Shown piece after piece: positions 42,972 to 52,279 of a stretch of DNA of 64,000 bases; positions within the stretch are counted from its first letter, which is position 1; each line of letters opens with the position of its first letter. Made by a program: the position numbers and the translations under genes. Source of the stretch: Sporosarcina quadrami (GTDB lineage: Bacteria > Bacillota > Bacilli > Bacillales_A > Planococcaceae); assembly GCF_014836615.1 (NCBI RefSeq), contig NZ_JACSQN010000006.1, positions 124,001 through 188,000 on the forward strand, read 5' to 3'. The notes under the pieces are model-generated. The model had not been told where the DNA came from and did no database searches. It saw nothing but the letters and a program-made list of their open reading frames with translations.

Positions 42972-43361
42972 TTAGTTGTTTTCCATGCGGTCAGTAAGAA
43001 GCAACTCGATATATGTAGCTTCCGCTTTACAGCCATAATTGTAATGCGTATCGAGTTTTTCCTGTTTCATCTGAATGGAAGCAATCTGTTCTTCACTTGG
43101 CGGCTCGTTTAAGACACGGTGAATCACTTCATTAATACGCTGTGCAAGGTCTTCATGGAACTTCGCATCCGCTTTCACTTCATCAGGAATTTTTGAATAC
43201 CATAATGCTTTTGTTGTAATATAGTCGCGCCACAATTCAACAAAGTCCGCAATATCGTATTTGTTCTCATCCCATTCGATATTTGCCATGTACTGCTCGA
43301 ATGTCTGTGTGATGGAACGCGTAATACTGCTCTTTATATTTGGCGAAAGATCTTTATACAT
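42972..43361 (-). CDS. conserved-looking helical protein of unknown function
   Basis: A 129-residue cytoplasmic protein, mostly helical, with 'YMANIEWDENKYDIADFVELWRDY' (landmark) and a C-terminal 'NYGCKAEATYIELLL'. A perfect-type GGAGGT ribosome site lies 11 nt before ATG 43361. I do not recognise the family. Codon use and ribosome site argue for a real gene. It is alone on its strand between the lipoprotein and fabZ. Confidence 0.6.
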   Translation of the reverse strand: MYKDLSPNIKSSITRSITQTFEQYMANIEWDENKYDIADFVELWRDYITTKALWYSKIPDEVKADAKFHEDLAQRINEVIHRVLNEPPSEEQIASIQMKQEKLDTHYNYGCKAEATYIELLLTDRMENN

Positions 43362-43489
43362 TGCTAATTGGTACCTCCTACTTTAAACGTGCATGTATTG
43401 GATGTACAAAACATTTTCAGTTTCAGTACAGTTGTAAATGTATTTGTATTTCATTACCTATTGTATCGAAATTTTTGCATGCGTGCAAA

Positions 43490-43933
43490 TTAATTTGACA
43501 ATTTCTGCACAGGCCCGAGTGCGAATGTGATTTCCGTTTCACAAGCAACTTCGCCTTCTACTGTGGCAATCGCCTTCCCTTTACCGATCGATCCGCGCAT
43601 CCGCGTAATTTCCACTTCCAGTTTGAGGGTATCGCCTGGAACGACTTGGCGTTTGAAACGGCAATTGTCGATTCCTGCGAAAAATGCCAAACGTCCACGG
43701 TTTTCCTCTTTTTGGAGCATCGCGACTGCACCAACTTGTGCAAGCGCTTCCACAATGAGAACGCCCGGCATGACAGGATATCCTGGGAAATGCCCGTTGA
43801 AGTATTCTTCGTTTATCGTTACGTTTTTCAAGCCTACCGCACGTTTTCCTTCTTCAAGTTCCGTAATCCGGTCAACCATCAGAAAAGGATAGCGATGCGG
43901 AATGATTTGTTGAATCTGTTCTGCAGTTAGCAT
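43490..43933 (-). CDS. fabZ: 3-hydroxyacyl-ACP dehydratase FabZ
   Basis: A 147-residue hot-dog-fold protein: '[19 protein letters not shown]' near the start, the active-site '[21 protein letters not shown]' with catalytic His and Glu, and 'FRRQV'-like '[12 protein letters not shown]' region. FabZ dehydrates 3-hydroxyacyl-ACP in fatty-acid elongation. The start is ATG 43933 after GGGGGA. As in B. subtilis (ywpB/fabZ) it follows flhO-flhP. Confidence 0.93.
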   Translation of the reverse strand: MLTAEQIQQIIPHRYPFLMVDRITELEEGKRAVGLKNVTINEEYFNGHFPGYPVMPGVLIVEALAQVGAVAMLQKEENRGRLAFFAGIDNCRFKRQVVPGDTLKLEVEITRMRGSIGKGKAIATVEGEVACETEITFALGPVQKLSN

Positions 43934-43987
43934 GACTTCATCCCCCAACTATATGTATGATATTAAAAATTGAAAACGGAAGAGCCT

Positions 43988-44326
43988 TTAAGACTCTTTT
44001 CCGCTTAAAATATCGATTATATGCGTCCACGTTTCCATTTTCAACACATCGGACGGCTGTCCGTCGCCGATATAACCGTAACCGAACATCGCACCAAATA
44101 CAGCAGCAGCGGCGAAAATAGCAACAACGATAATGATCCGCAACCAAATGGGGAATAATCGTATTTGAACCCACATTCGCGGTTTTGCGTTCGTTTCCTC
44201 TTTCACTTGCGGCTTGCGCTTGTTGCTCTGATTGCGTTGCATTCTGGACGCGACGATCTGTTGCTCAGTGGCATCTTTTTGTTTCATATGATCCCATTGT
44301 GGTGTTTTTTGTTTGTCATCTATCAT
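43988..44326 (-). CDS. EpuA-family protein (annotated elsewhere as RNA polymerase subunit-beta-like)
   Basis: A 112-residue protein with a long polar, basic N-terminus (KQKTPQWDHMKQKDAT), one membrane helix (IRLFPIWLRIIIVVAIFAAA) and the conserved 'GAMFGYGYIGDGQPSDVLKMETWTHI' tail of the EpuA family (PF11772). Despite the database name it is unlikely to be an RNA polymerase subunit: it is a small membrane protein of unknown role. It follows flhP by 23 nt, so it may belong to the flhO-flhP operon. Confidence 0.7.
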   Translation of the reverse strand: MIDDKQKTPQWDHMKQKDATEQQIVASRMQRNQSNKRKPQVKEETNAKPRMWVQIRLFPIWLRIIIVVAIFAAAAVFGAMFGYGYIGDGQPSDVLKMETWTHIIDILSGKES

Positions 44327-44348
44327 ATCGATTTCTCCCTGGCACGAA

Positions 44349-45185
44349 TTACCGGATGCTGTTAATTAACCCTAGCATCTGATCGGCAAGTGTTACGGTT
44401 CGTGCATTGAATTGATAAGAGCGCTGAACGTTTATAAGATCTGTCATCTCTTTTTCATAATTGACATTGGATGCTTCAAGTTTTTGGTTTTCCATACCGA
44501 TCCGGTTACGTTGGGCACCGTTCATTTCTGTCAATACATCTGCTGCTGTTACGCCTAATTCAGCGAGATTCGTTGGCAACGCGAAGTCCGTGGACGATAG
44601 CCGCGTCATAAGGTTTGGGCGCTCAAGCGTTGTAACACCCATTTGAATTCTGTCTGTCGTGCCGTCGTTTTGCGTCACCTCAAGCACACCACCAGGCAAC
44701 ATATTGTAGCCTTTCGCATTGTCTGCGAATGTGATCGGTTGGCCAGCGCTGTCCGCTACAGGATACCCTTCACCGTTCACAAGCATAACGTTTCCGCCTG
44801 CTACAGGTGAAATGTAAAAATTCCCCGCGCGTGTATATACTGTCTGCTCGCCGTTTTCAGTAGGCATGATGATGTTGAAATACTGTTTCGGTTCTGTAAA
44901 AGCAAAATCGAGGTCGCGGCCCGTCATTTGAAGAGAACCGACTTTCCAGTTCATGTGCGCTGATCCGAGCATTGCACCAACTCCGTATCTGATGCCAGCT
45001 GGTGATTGACGCTCTGCAGTATCCGCTTTATCGTTATTGAATTGCTGATAGAGCATTTCTTGGAAGTTCGTCTCATTTGTTTTATACCCATTTGTTGCTG
45101 CGTTTGCAAGATTGTTACCGATATTATCGATTTGGTGCTGCAACTGATTCATCGTATTGACTGCTGTGGACATTGACCGTATCAT
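44349..45185 (-). CDS. flhP: flagellar hook-basal body protein FlhP (FlgG-like)
   Basis: A 278-residue member of the FlgG/FlgE rod-hook family. It has the N-terminal rod motif 'MNQLQHQIDNIGNNLANAATNGYKT' (landmark) and the C-terminal 'YEKEMTDLINVQRSYQFNARTVTLADQML' helix that pairs with it in the rod. It starts about 30 nt after flhO, the B. subtilis mbl-flhO-flhP order. Assembly into the distal rod is family knowledge. Confidence 0.88.
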   Translation of the reverse strand: MIRSMSTAVNTMNQLQHQIDNIGNNLANAATNGYKTNETNFQEMLYQQFNNDKADTAERQSPAGIRYGVGAMLGSAHMNWKVGSLQMTGRDLDFAFTEPKQYFNIIMPTENGEQTVYTRAGNFYISPVAGGNVMLVNGEGYPVADSAGQPITFADNAKGYNMLPGGVLEVTQNDGTTDRIQMGVTTLERPNLMTRLSSTDFALPTNLAELGVTAADVLTEMNGAQRNRIGMENQKLEASNVNYEKEMTDLINVQRSYQFNARTVTLADQMLGLINSIR

Positions 45186-45216
45186 CTTTTCACGTGTCCC
45201 CTTTCAATGCGCCTCA

Positions 45217-46053
45217 TCAATTGACGCGCCCGATTTCGTTCACTGCTTTTTCCATGCTGCGGTCATACGCTTGAAGGATTTTCTGATTCGCTTCGAAAGC
45301 GCGGTATGCCGCCAGCATATCCGTCATCGTTTTCCCTGAATCTACGTTGGACATTTCTAAGTATCCTTGTTGGAATGAATACCCGACACCCGCTGCGCCT
45401 TGTGCATTTGGCAAGTTACCTGCATCACTCGTAAACAGTCCGTTACCTGATTTTGAGAGTGCACCTGGTTGCTGTGCGAATGCTACACCTAGTGTCGCCA
45501 CTACAGCTCCATTTTCCATAACGTCACCAGTGCTCGAAACACTGAAATCGTCATTTTGTAGCTGGATCCGCTGACTGTTCGCGTCAAGGACAAAATAGCC
45601 CGAAGGATTCGTCAAGTAGCCGTTTGCGTCAACAGTGAAGTTACCGTTTTTCGTGTAAGATTCAGTTCCATTGCCATTGTCCAATTTAAAGAATATTGCC
45701 CCAGGTGTTCCTGTTGCTTCGTCAATCGGTAAATTACCGTCAATGAGCGCAATATCTGTTGTCATGCCCGTTTCACGTAGCGAACCTTGGATGAATGATG
45801 GCATCGTTTCTTGCATATAGACACCTGTCGATAAATCACCGACTGGAGATAAGCCTCTCAGATTCAATCCTTTTTGAGTAGGTATATGTGTACTATCCAA
45901 ATTGGACATAAGCATTTCAGGAAATGAACGGATACTCGATTGCTCCGCTTTAAATCCCGGTGTGTTGGCGTTAGCCATATTGTTCGCAAGCATCTCCGTC
46001 CTACGCTGTTGCGCAATCATGCCGGATCCAACTGTATAAAAACCTTTGAACAT
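45217..46053 (-). CDS. flhO: flagellar hook-basal body protein FlhO (FlgF/FlgG-like)
   Basis: A 278-residue rod protein: N-terminal 'GSGMIAQQRRTEMLANNMANANTPGFKAE' (landmark), a variable middle, and a C-terminal helix 'SGKTMTDMLAAYRAFEANQKILQ'. Same family and size as FlhP, so the two arose by duplication. It begins 34 nt after mbl ends, and its ATG follows AGGAGG. Confidence 0.88.
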   Translation of the reverse strand: MFKGFYTVGSGMIAQQRRTEMLANNMANANTPGFKAEQSSIRSFPEMLMSNLDSTHIPTQKGLNLRGLSPVGDLSTGVYMQETMPSFIQGSLRETGMTTDIALIDGNLPIDEATGTPGAIFFKLDNGNGTESYTKNGNFTVDANGYLTNPSGYFVLDANSQRIQLQNDDFSVSSTGDVMENGAVVATLGVAFAQQPGALSKSGNGLFTSDAGNLPNAQGAAGVGYSFQQGYLEMSNVDSGKTMTDMLAAYRAFEANQKILQAYDRSMEKAVNEIGRVN

Positions 46054-46086
46054 AGAGCACGCCTCCTTTCATTTGTTCAAAAAACG

Positions 46087-47082
46087 TTAAAATCGTCTGT
46101 TTGATTTACTTATATTATCGAGCAGAATGCCTGTCCCGATTGCAACACAGCCGAGCGGATTGTCGGATACGAAGACGGGTACTTTCAGTTCTTCTGCCAG
46201 CAGCTGATCAAAACCGTGTAGCAATGCCCCGCCTCCTGTGAGGAAAATACCTCTGTCGATAATATCGGCAGATAGTTCTGGAGGCGTCTTTTCAAGGACG
46301 TTTTTCGCAGACTGAACGATCATTTCAATCGTTTCACTCATCGCATCAAGGACTTCACCCGAATGGATTGTTACAGTGCGCGGAAGGCCCGTTGCCATAT
46401 CACGGCCCCGGATATCCATCTCTTCTTTGCGTCCGCCTGGAAAGACGGTCGCGATTGTCATTTTAATTATTTCAGCTGTCCGTTCACCGATCAGCAGTCT
46501 ATGTTTTCGCTTGATGTATTGAATAATATTATTGTCGAGCATGTCGCCTGCCGCTTTAAGTGATTCAGACGTCACGATATCGCCCATCGACAGAACTGCG
46601 ACATCAGTCGTGCCACCACCTATATCGATGACCATGTTGCCGCTCGGTTGGAAGATGTCCATTCCTGCACCGATTGCTGCGACTTTCGGTTCTTCTTCCA
46701 AGTATACGCGTTTACCGCCAGATTTTTCGACAGCATCTTGAATGGCTTTCTGTTCGACACGTGTAATATTCGTCGGACAGCAAACTAGGATTGTCGGCTT
46801 CGATAGGAAACCTTTAACGTTCAATTTGTTGATGAAATGACGTAACATCGCTTCTGTCACATCAAAATCCGCAATGACACCGTCTTTCATCGGACGAATG
46901 ACGATAATATTGCCCGGCGTTCTACCGACCATATTAAACGCTTCTTCTCCGACAGCCAGTACTTTATTTGAATGTTTGTCGAGCGCTACAACTGCGGGCT
47001 CGTCCAACACAATGCCTTTTCCTTTTACGTGAATCAACACATTTGCAGTCCCCAGGTCGATTCCGATATCTTTTGAAAACAT
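46087..47082 (-). CDS. mbl: MreB-like cell-shape protein Mbl
   Basis: About 331 residues. Actin-fold motifs are visible: phosphate-1 'IGIDLGTANVLIHVKGKG', connect-1 near 'QKAIQDAVEKSGGKRVYLEEEP', phosphate-2 'VIDIGGGTTDVAVL' and the adenosine motif 'FLTGGGALLHGFDQLL'. Membrane-associated filaments of Mbl guide lateral wall synthesis. The size and its place next to flhO-flhP and spoIIID match Mbl of B. subtilis rather than MreB or MreBH. The start is ATG 47082. Confidence 0.93.
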   Translation of the reverse strand: MFSKDIGIDLGTANVLIHVKGKGIVLDEPAVVALDKHSNKVLAVGEEAFNMVGRTPGNIIVIRPMKDGVIADFDVTEAMLRHFINKLNVKGFLSKPTILVCCPTNITRVEQKAIQDAVEKSGGKRVYLEEEPKVAAIGAGMDIFQPSGNMVIDIGGGTTDVAVLSMGDIVTSESLKAAGDMLDNNIIQYIKRKHRLLIGERTAEIIKMTIATVFPGGRKEEMDIRGRDMATGLPRTVTIHSGEVLDAMSETIEMIVQSAKNVLEKTPPELSADIIDRGIFLTGGGALLHGFDQLLAEELKVPVFVSDNPLGCVAIGTGILLDNISKSNRRF

Positions 47083-47433
47083 CAATCCTAGCTTCCCCTT
47101 CCAGCTTCTTGATCGTTCCTATTTTTACGTACTCATCTAACTATATATTGTATCATACCGAATCTTTGTTGAACACAAACATCGACACTATTTTTCATAT
47201 TTTTATTCAGCAATAAAATTTTGTCGAATGATGTCGATTTGCTAATTTTAACAGGTGATTTCAGGAAACTGTGATTATACTTATGGTTGCTTGCTAGTAC
47301 TTTATATTACCCATCCCATTGGCATATGTATTTTTATTAAACTTTATTTTATATGTTCCTCATTTTTAGCATGCGAAAAGACAGGGTATCCGCATTCGCG
47401 TACGAATGCTAATGAGGTCCCCGTCCGTTTTCG
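47083..47433. other. 351-nt gap between mbl and spoIIID
   Basis: AT-rich with no gene. An inverted repeat GCATTCG CGTA CGAATGC lies at 47392-47409 just past spoIIID, without a clear U-run. The mbl promoter probably lies near 47100-47200 but I cannot fix it. Confidence 0.45.
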
Positions 47434-47703
47434 TTACGTATTGCGAGCCTTCTTATGTTCATTCATCCATTTCATTCGTGTTGCTTCACCGCCTCTTAAA
47501 TGTCTGACAGACTTATGATAGGCAAGTACTCTCGCGACTTCTTCAGATAACTCCAGATCCACATTTGGCAGACGTTCTGTTAAATCTTTATGGACCGTGC
47601 TTTTGGAGTAGCCTGTCGCTTTCGCGAGTGCCCGTACGGTAAGTCCAGTGTCCAGCAACATTTTGCCGAGGCGCACGCATCGCCTCCGAATTTGCTCGTG
47701 CAC
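47434..47703 (-). CDS. spoIIID: sporulation transcriptional regulator SpoIIID
   Basis: An 89-residue DNA-binding protein: helix-turn-helix 'VRALAKATGYSKSTVHKDLT', then 'RLPNVDLELSEEVARVLAYH' and the basic 'SVRHLRGGEATRMKW' that also contacts DNA. It switches gene expression in the mother cell during sporulation. The start is GTG 47703 after AAGGAAGAGG. The order spoIID, spoIIQ, spoIIID, mbl matches B. subtilis. Array C lies immediately upstream (47857-48280). Confidence 0.93.
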   Translation of the reverse strand: MHEQIRRRCVRLGKMLLDTGLTVRALAKATGYSKSTVHKDLTERLPNVDLELSEEVARVLAYHKSVRHLRGGEATRMKWMNEHKKARNT

Positions 47704-47856
47704 GCCCTCTTCCTTTCCTGTCAGCTCCATTTCTTCCTTTATCTTATGCTGGGGATAGGATGGTTATGTCTGGGCACGCTAGGCAATATAAGTTCAAGTG
47801 CTGATTTGTCTTTGTTTTTTTCGCGGGAAGACTTTTGTTGTAGGAGATGGGTCGGT

Positions 47857-48280
47857 CGCGCTGGAGTGGTTTTGACAAATTTAAGCTTGGTTTTGGATGT
47901 GGATTGAGCGGATGCCGAGCGAAATTGAGCGGGTGTGGACGCGCATTGAGCGAATGGCATGCGACATTGAGCGGTTGTGCCCGTGGATTGAGCGGATGCC
48001 GAGCGACATTGAGCGGTTGTGGACGCGCATTGAGCGGATGGCATGAGACATTGAGCGGTTTTGGACGTGCATTGAGCGGATGGCATGCGGCATTGAGCGG
48101 TTGTGCCCGTGGATTGAGCGGATGGCATGCGGCATTGAGCGGTTGTGCCCGTGGATTGAGCGGATGGCATGCGGGATTGAGCGGATGGCATGCGGGATTG
48201 AGCGGTTATAGCCGTGCATTGAGCGGTTGTGCCCGTGCATTGAGCGGATGCCGAGCGATATTGAGCGCGGCTGACATGTT
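47857..48280 (+). repeat. repeat array C (family C, exact 21-nt period) with end motif at its left
   Basis: Eighteen units, each ATTGAGCGG plus 12 variable bases, starting every 21 nt from 47903 to 48239 and then 48260, without a single slip. Units alternate between three variants (CCGAGCGA, TGTGCCCGTGG and TGGCATGCGG types), giving 42-nt and longer higher-order repeats. The end motif precedes it (CGCGCTGGAGTGG at 47857, TTTTGACAAATTTAAG at 47870). No NERD gene adjoins it. It lies between spoIIID and spoIIQ. Confidence 0.93.
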
Positions 48281-48345
48281 TACGGGCGCGGCCCTGTGTA
48301 TGCGGAGCAATCCATCTCATTCATCTATTCCACCCCCGGCGCGAT

Positions 48346-48385
48346 TAAAAAAAGCCATCCCGCAAAAATGACGCGGGAGTGGCTT
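48346..48385 (-). terminator. terminator of spoIIQ
   Basis: AAGCCATCCCGC / GCGGGAGTGGCTT with a 9-nt loop, followed on the minus strand by seven T. Confidence 0.88.
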
Positions 48386-48391
48386 GGTTGG

Positions 48392-49048
48392 TTAGAATGC
48401 TAGGTATGAGCGCGGGTTCACTGGGATGCCGTCTTCGAGTACTTGGAAGTGCAAGTGTGTGCCTGCTGCGGCGTTCCATTCGTTGCTTGTGGCGGTGCCG
48501 AGTGATTGTCCTTGGGTTACTTGGTCGCCTTCTTTAACGAGGATGCCTGTGAGCGAGCTATAGATTGTTGTTAGTCCGTCAGCGTGTGTGATTGTGATTT
48601 CGCTGCCTGCGAATTCGTCGATGACGACTTCTTCAACAGTTCCACTCAATGCTGCGACGACTTCGAATGGCTGGTCTTCCATTGAGATGGAGACACCTTT
48701 GTTCGTCAAGTATGTCTGGCTGAAAACGAGGAGCGCTTTCTCTCTCATTTCTTCATCTGCTTCTGCATCATAGTACTCTTGCAGAATGGCCATGCTGTCG
48801 TGATCGTCTTCGTTGAACGGATACTTAAGTACTTCGTTCGTTGCGTTCGTTTCTACGACTAGTTCGTTGTTTGGCTGTTGTGTCACTTCGATTTCATCGG
48901 CACTATCTTTTTGGACAATGGCGTTAAAGCCCCAAACCATGCCGACGAAGACGATTGCTAGACCTGAGTAGATGGCTGGCCAAAACCATCTATTCTTTTT
49001 CTGACTCTTATTCTTCTGAGAAGGGGATTTCGGTTTTTCTTCTCGCAT
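48392..49048 (-). CDS. spoIIQ: M23-family sporulation protein SpoIIQ
   Basis: About 218 residues: basic cytoplasmic start, one helix (FWPAIYSGLAIVFVGMVWGF, ~27-46) and a LytM fold from ~100. The C-terminal 'GTHLHFQVL' metal motif is present, but the first HxxxD motif is not: the site reads 'VVAALSGTVEEVVIDEF'. A degenerate site fits SpoIIQ, which works as a structural partner of SpoIIIAH during engulfment. The start ATG 49048 follows GAGGTG, and the gene begins 10 nt past the end of spoIID. Confidence 0.88.
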   Translation of the reverse strand: MREEKPKSPSQKNKSQKKNRWFWPAIYSGLAIVFVGMVWGFNAIVQKDSADEIEVTQQPNNELVVETNATNEVLKYPFNEDDHDSMAILQEYYDAEADEEMREKALLVFSQTYLTNKGVSISMEDQPFEVVAALSGTVEEVVIDEFAGSEITITHADGLTTIYSSLTGILVKEGDQVTQGQSLGTATSNEWNAAAGTHLHFQVLEDGIPVNPRSYLAF

Positions 49049-49058
49049 TATCATCACC

Positions 49059-50030
49059 TCACTTGCTATTGTTTGCAAGTGATAGCGTTTTTAAACATTC
49101 TGATTCATCAAGTTCAAACTTTTTTATTTCTGTGCCGGAATAGTAGTACGTTAGAATTGATTCTGCGGACCATCCTTTTTGTGCAAATGCTTCTGCACCG
49201 TACTGGCTCATGCCGACGCCGTGTCCATATCCTTTTGTTGTGATGATAACGATTTTGTTTGTAATATCGTACGCAATATTGAAGTCGGTCGATGCAATTC
49301 CAAGTAGTTCACGCATTTCTCTGCCTGTCTTTTCAAAGTTCGTGGAGACGGCTTTTTGGACTCGTCCTGTATGGTTGCGTACGAGTTGAAGGCTTTTGAA
49401 TTGATCCGCTTTCCAATCACCACCGACTGCTTTGTTCCATTCTTCAATCGGCATTTCAAGTCGGCGCTCCACTTCTGCGGCAACAATTGCTTCACCCGGG
49501 CTTTCTACGCTTTCCAAGTAAGGTATAGGATTGCCGCTATAGTTTTTCGCGGTTTCTGTTTTGCCATTAGACGTAGAAAAGAACATGGCGGTTATCATTT
49601 CATCTTCATAAACGATAATATCGCCAGTCGTTGAATCAATGATTTCACGCAACCTTTTTTCATTTGCTTTGTATTCTTTCCCCCAACGTTTTTTACGTTC
49701 CGCGGGGCTTTTATAAACTTGAGCTGAAACGGTTGCTACAATTGGCCTCCTTCCCATATCTGTCGCACGCAATGCGTATGTCCGTGCCGCGATTGCTTGC
49801 GCGCGCAATGATTCGTCATGAAACCCCATTGGCATTTCACCTGCCACGACGCCGAGTACGTACTCGTCAATCGGTATAGGCTTGTCCTCGCCATCCACCG
49901 TAATGTGTATGACGCAAGGGTCAGGCTTGTCCTCCATCGCTACATGCCGGTCAGGTTCAATCGTGTTTTTAAATAAAATAGGAATAAAGAATAGAAGTAG
50001 GATGAATAAAACTGCTAGTAGTTTGTCCAT
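49059..50030 (-). CDS. spoIID: stage II sporulation protein D
   Basis: A 323-residue membrane-anchored lytic transglycosylase: one N-terminal helix (LLAVLFILLLFFIPILF), then the SpoIID domain with 'DEYVLGVVAGEMP' (containing the catalytic Glu), 'LRAQAIAARTYAL', 'MFFSTSNGKT' and 'GYGHGVGMSQYGA'. With SpoIIM and SpoIIP it remodels septal peptidoglycan for engulfment. It is followed 10 nt later by spoIIQ and preceded by murA, the standard order. Confidence 0.93.
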   Translation of the reverse strand: MDKLLAVLFILLLFFIPILFKNTIEPDRHVAMEDKPDPCVIHITVDGEDKPIPIDEYVLGVVAGEMPMGFHDESLRAQAIAARTYALRATDMGRRPIVATVSAQVYKSPAERKKRWGKEYKANEKRLREIIDSTTGDIIVYEDEMITAMFFSTSNGKTETAKNYSGNPIPYLESVESPGEAIVAAEVERRLEMPIEEWNKAVGGDWKADQFKSLQLVRNHTGRVQKAVSTNFEKTGREMRELLGIASTDFNIAYDITNKIVIITTKGYGHGVGMSQYGAEAFAQKGWSAESILTYYYSGTEIKKFELDESECLKTLSLANNSK

Positions 50031-50114
50031 AATTAATTGTATGAAGGTAGTCTATGATTCATTCAGAAAAAGTGCATATTGTTAAAAACTGAAATTCTTT
50101 CATTAGTGCCCAAT

Positions 50115-50158
50115 AAAAAAACTGTCTCACATCGGTTAACCGACGTAAAGACAGCTTT
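50115..50158 (-). terminator. terminator of murA
   Basis: Outer stem AAAACTGTCT / AGACAG with an inner palindrome TCGGTTAACCGA, followed on the minus strand by seven T. Confidence 0.8.
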
Positions 50159-50190
50159 AGTAGCAACAAATAAGTGTATGATTGCGTACC

Positions 50191-51492
50191 TTAGACAAGT
50201 TGCTCTTCTTTTTCAGTAGTTGTTTCTTCAGATGAAACGCGTTCGATATCTGCACCGAGTGCTTTCAATTTCTTATGGAAATCGACATAGCCACGATCCA
50301 AATGGATTAGTTCCGTAACTCTAGTTGTACCTTCAGCTACAAGTCCAGCTAAGATTAAAGCTGCTGCCGCACGAAGATCTGTCGCCGCCACTTCTGCACC
50401 TTGTAGATCGGATGGTCCTGAAATGATGACTGAACGACCTTCAATTTTAACGCTCGCGTTCATACGACGGAATTCTTCGACGTGCATGAAGCGGTTTTCA
50501 AATACGGTTTCAGTCAATACGCCTGTGCCTGATGCCGTTAACATTAATGCCATCATCTGTGATTGCATATCTGTCGGGAATCCTGGGTGAGGCATTGTTT
50601 TAAGGTCTACTGCTTTTAACGGATGTGCTGCTCGAATGCGCAATCCTTCGTCCAGTTCAGTGATCACAACGCCCATTTCAGTCAGCTTGGAAATTAAAGC
50701 CGCGTTATGTTCAGGAACTGCATTGTCGATTGTCACGTCTCCTCCGGTAATTGCTGCTGCAACCATGAACGTACCTGTTTCAATACGATCTGGAATGATA
50801 TGGTGAATTGTTCCGTGAAGTTCACTTACGCCTTCGATACGAATTGCATCCGTACCTGCACCGATTACGCGACCGCCCATTTCATTAATGAAGTTCGCCA
50901 AATCGACAATTTCCGGCTCTTTCGCCGCGTTTTCGATAATTGTCGTTCCTTTTGCTAAAGCTGCAGCTGTCATAATGTTTTCCGTCGCACCGACACTTGG
51001 GAAGTCTAAGTAAATCTTTGCTCCTTTTAAGCCATTTGGCGCTTTCGCTTCAACATGTCCGTGACCGAATGAGATTTCTGCACCCATCGCTTCAAATCCT
51101 TTAAGATGTTGATCGATTGGTCTAGATCCGATTGCACAGCCGCCTGGAAGTGCGACACGTGCAAATCCGTTACGCGCTAGTACGGGTCCCATCACTAAAA
51201 TGGAAGCGCGCATTTTACGTACATATTCAAATTGTGCTTCGTTAGCAAGCCTATTTGTTGAATCTATGATTACTTCTCCACGTTCAGCATCATATTCAAC
51301 TTTCGCGTTTAGGCTTTTGACCACTTCGTTAATTGTTGATACGTCTGATAGATTTGGTACGTCACGGATGATGTTCGGTCCATCCGACGCAAGCAAAGCT
51401 GCCGCCAAAATCGGTAATACCGCATTTTTCGCACCTTCGACACGAACGTTACCGTGTAAGACACGTCCACCGTTTATAATTATTTTGTCCAC
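50191..51492 (-). CDS. murA: UDP-N-acetylglucosamine 1-carboxyvinyltransferase
   Basis: About 433 residues, the first committed step of peptidoglycan synthesis: transfer of enolpyruvate from PEP to UDP-GlcNAc. Visible are '[18 protein letters not shown]' with Lys22, and the loop '[19 protein letters not shown]' whose Cys (~119) is the residue attacked by fosfomycin. The start is GTG 51492, 9 nt after GGAGGG; earlier starts (51531) read through the ribosome site. In B. subtilis terms it is MurAA by its position next to spoIID. Confidence 0.93.
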   Translation of the reverse strand: MDKIIINGGRVLHGNVRVEGAKNAVLPILAAALLASDGPNIIRDVPNLSDVSTINEVVKSLNAKVEYDAERGEVIIDSTNRLANEAQFEYVRKMRASILVMGPVLARNGFARVALPGGCAIGSRPIDQHLKGFEAMGAEISFGHGHVEAKAPNGLKGAKIYLDFPSVGATENIMTAAALAKGTTIIENAAKEPEIVDLANFINEMGGRVIGAGTDAIRIEGVSELHGTIHHIIPDRIETGTFMVAAAITGGDVTIDNAVPEHNAALISKLTEMGVVITELDEGLRIRAAHPLKAVDLKTMPHPGFPTDMQSQMMALMLTASGTGVLTETVFENRFMHVEEFRRMNASVKIEGRSVIISGPSDLQGAEVAATDLRAAAALILAGLVAEGTTRVTELIHLDRGYVDFHKKLKALGADIERVSSEETTTEKEEQLV

Positions 51493-51879
51493 AAAAAGTC
51501 CCTCCGACTTCAAATTTATACTTTTTGCCATATGATTGTCTGTACCTTTAATTCATCATAGTTTAAACATGAAAACACATACTATTTTACAGTCCTTCTG
51601 TTTCCATAACAAGTACCTACAGGGCTATTTAGGGTCTATCTACAAGATAGTCTATAATATGTACCCTTTTGACGGATTGTGCCCTGAACGAGTCTGGGCA
51701 TTGAGCGCTCCGATGTTCCATATTCCTTGCCATTGGGGAATTTGGACATTTTTGCATTTCATGCCATCGCCCCAAATACACACGTGTATATGTGCGGCGA
51801 TAGCATGGAGTCAAAATCAAGTAGGTCCTCATGCTGGCCTACTAAGTGTGTACCCGAAATCTTTCCAGCCAAACCAACT
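51493..51879. other. 387-nt gap between murA and ywzB
   Basis: No convincing gene. B. subtilis carries ywmB here, and nothing of it is visible. There is an imperfect palindrome near 51757-51806 (CCATCGCC ... GGCGATAG) and a lone 'ATTGAGCG' at 51698, probably chance. The murA promoter must lie within but is not obvious. Confidence 0.45.
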
Positions 51880-52116
51880 TTAATTGAATAAAGACGGGAT
51901 TCTTCCTGACCAATAGGATATGTCTAAAAAGAAATTTGATACGGCCGAACCGATAGCAAAACTCAATAAAATATATAACAATTGCGCTTGAAAAACGTGG
52001 TGCTTTTTTATAATTTTTTCGGGCATAATTGATTGTAATGCATAGAACGTCAAACCGATGAAAAATATGTGTGAAACGATTGCCAGCATTGGGTTATGTA
52101 CAAAGATATCGTTCAA
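51880..52116 (-). CDS. ywzB: DUF1146 family membrane protein YwzB
   Basis: About 78 residues with two membrane helices ('MLAIVSHIFFIGLTFYALQ', 'AQLLYILLSFAIGSAVSNFFL' region). The start is TTG 52116 with AAGGAAG 9 nt upstream, which gives the usual YwzB length; an earlier in-frame start at 52143 is less likely. It follows the atp operon as in B. subtilis. Function unknown. Confidence 0.8.
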   Translation of the reverse strand: MNDIFVHNPMLAIVSHIFFIGLTFYALQSIMPEKIIKKHHVFQAQLLYILLSFAIGSAVSNFFLDISYWSGRIPSLFN

Positions 52117-52279
52117 TGTCACTACTTCCTTCCACCTATACACAACAAATTTTTGCTAGATTTCTGTGCAAAAAGCTTTATGAATTAAAAACACTAGATT
52201 GCAAGAAGGTTCATACATACATAAGAAAAAATGCGGGCAGAAGAAAGACTTCCTCTGCCCGCCAAATCAGCTAAAATGA

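Noticed and set aside
47881..48371. Heptad-repeat protein genes in arrays A, C and D
   Set aside because: The open frames exist only because 21 is a multiple of three. Family B has a 20-nt period, family A has 19-nt units, and no ribosome site or signal supports translation.
51698..51712. Single family C unit upstream of murA
   Set aside because: One ATTGAGCG match without any periodic neighbour is within chance expectation.
51536..51883. Plus-strand protein in the murA-ywzB gap
   Set aside because: No ribosome site, atypical composition and a palindrome within the frame.
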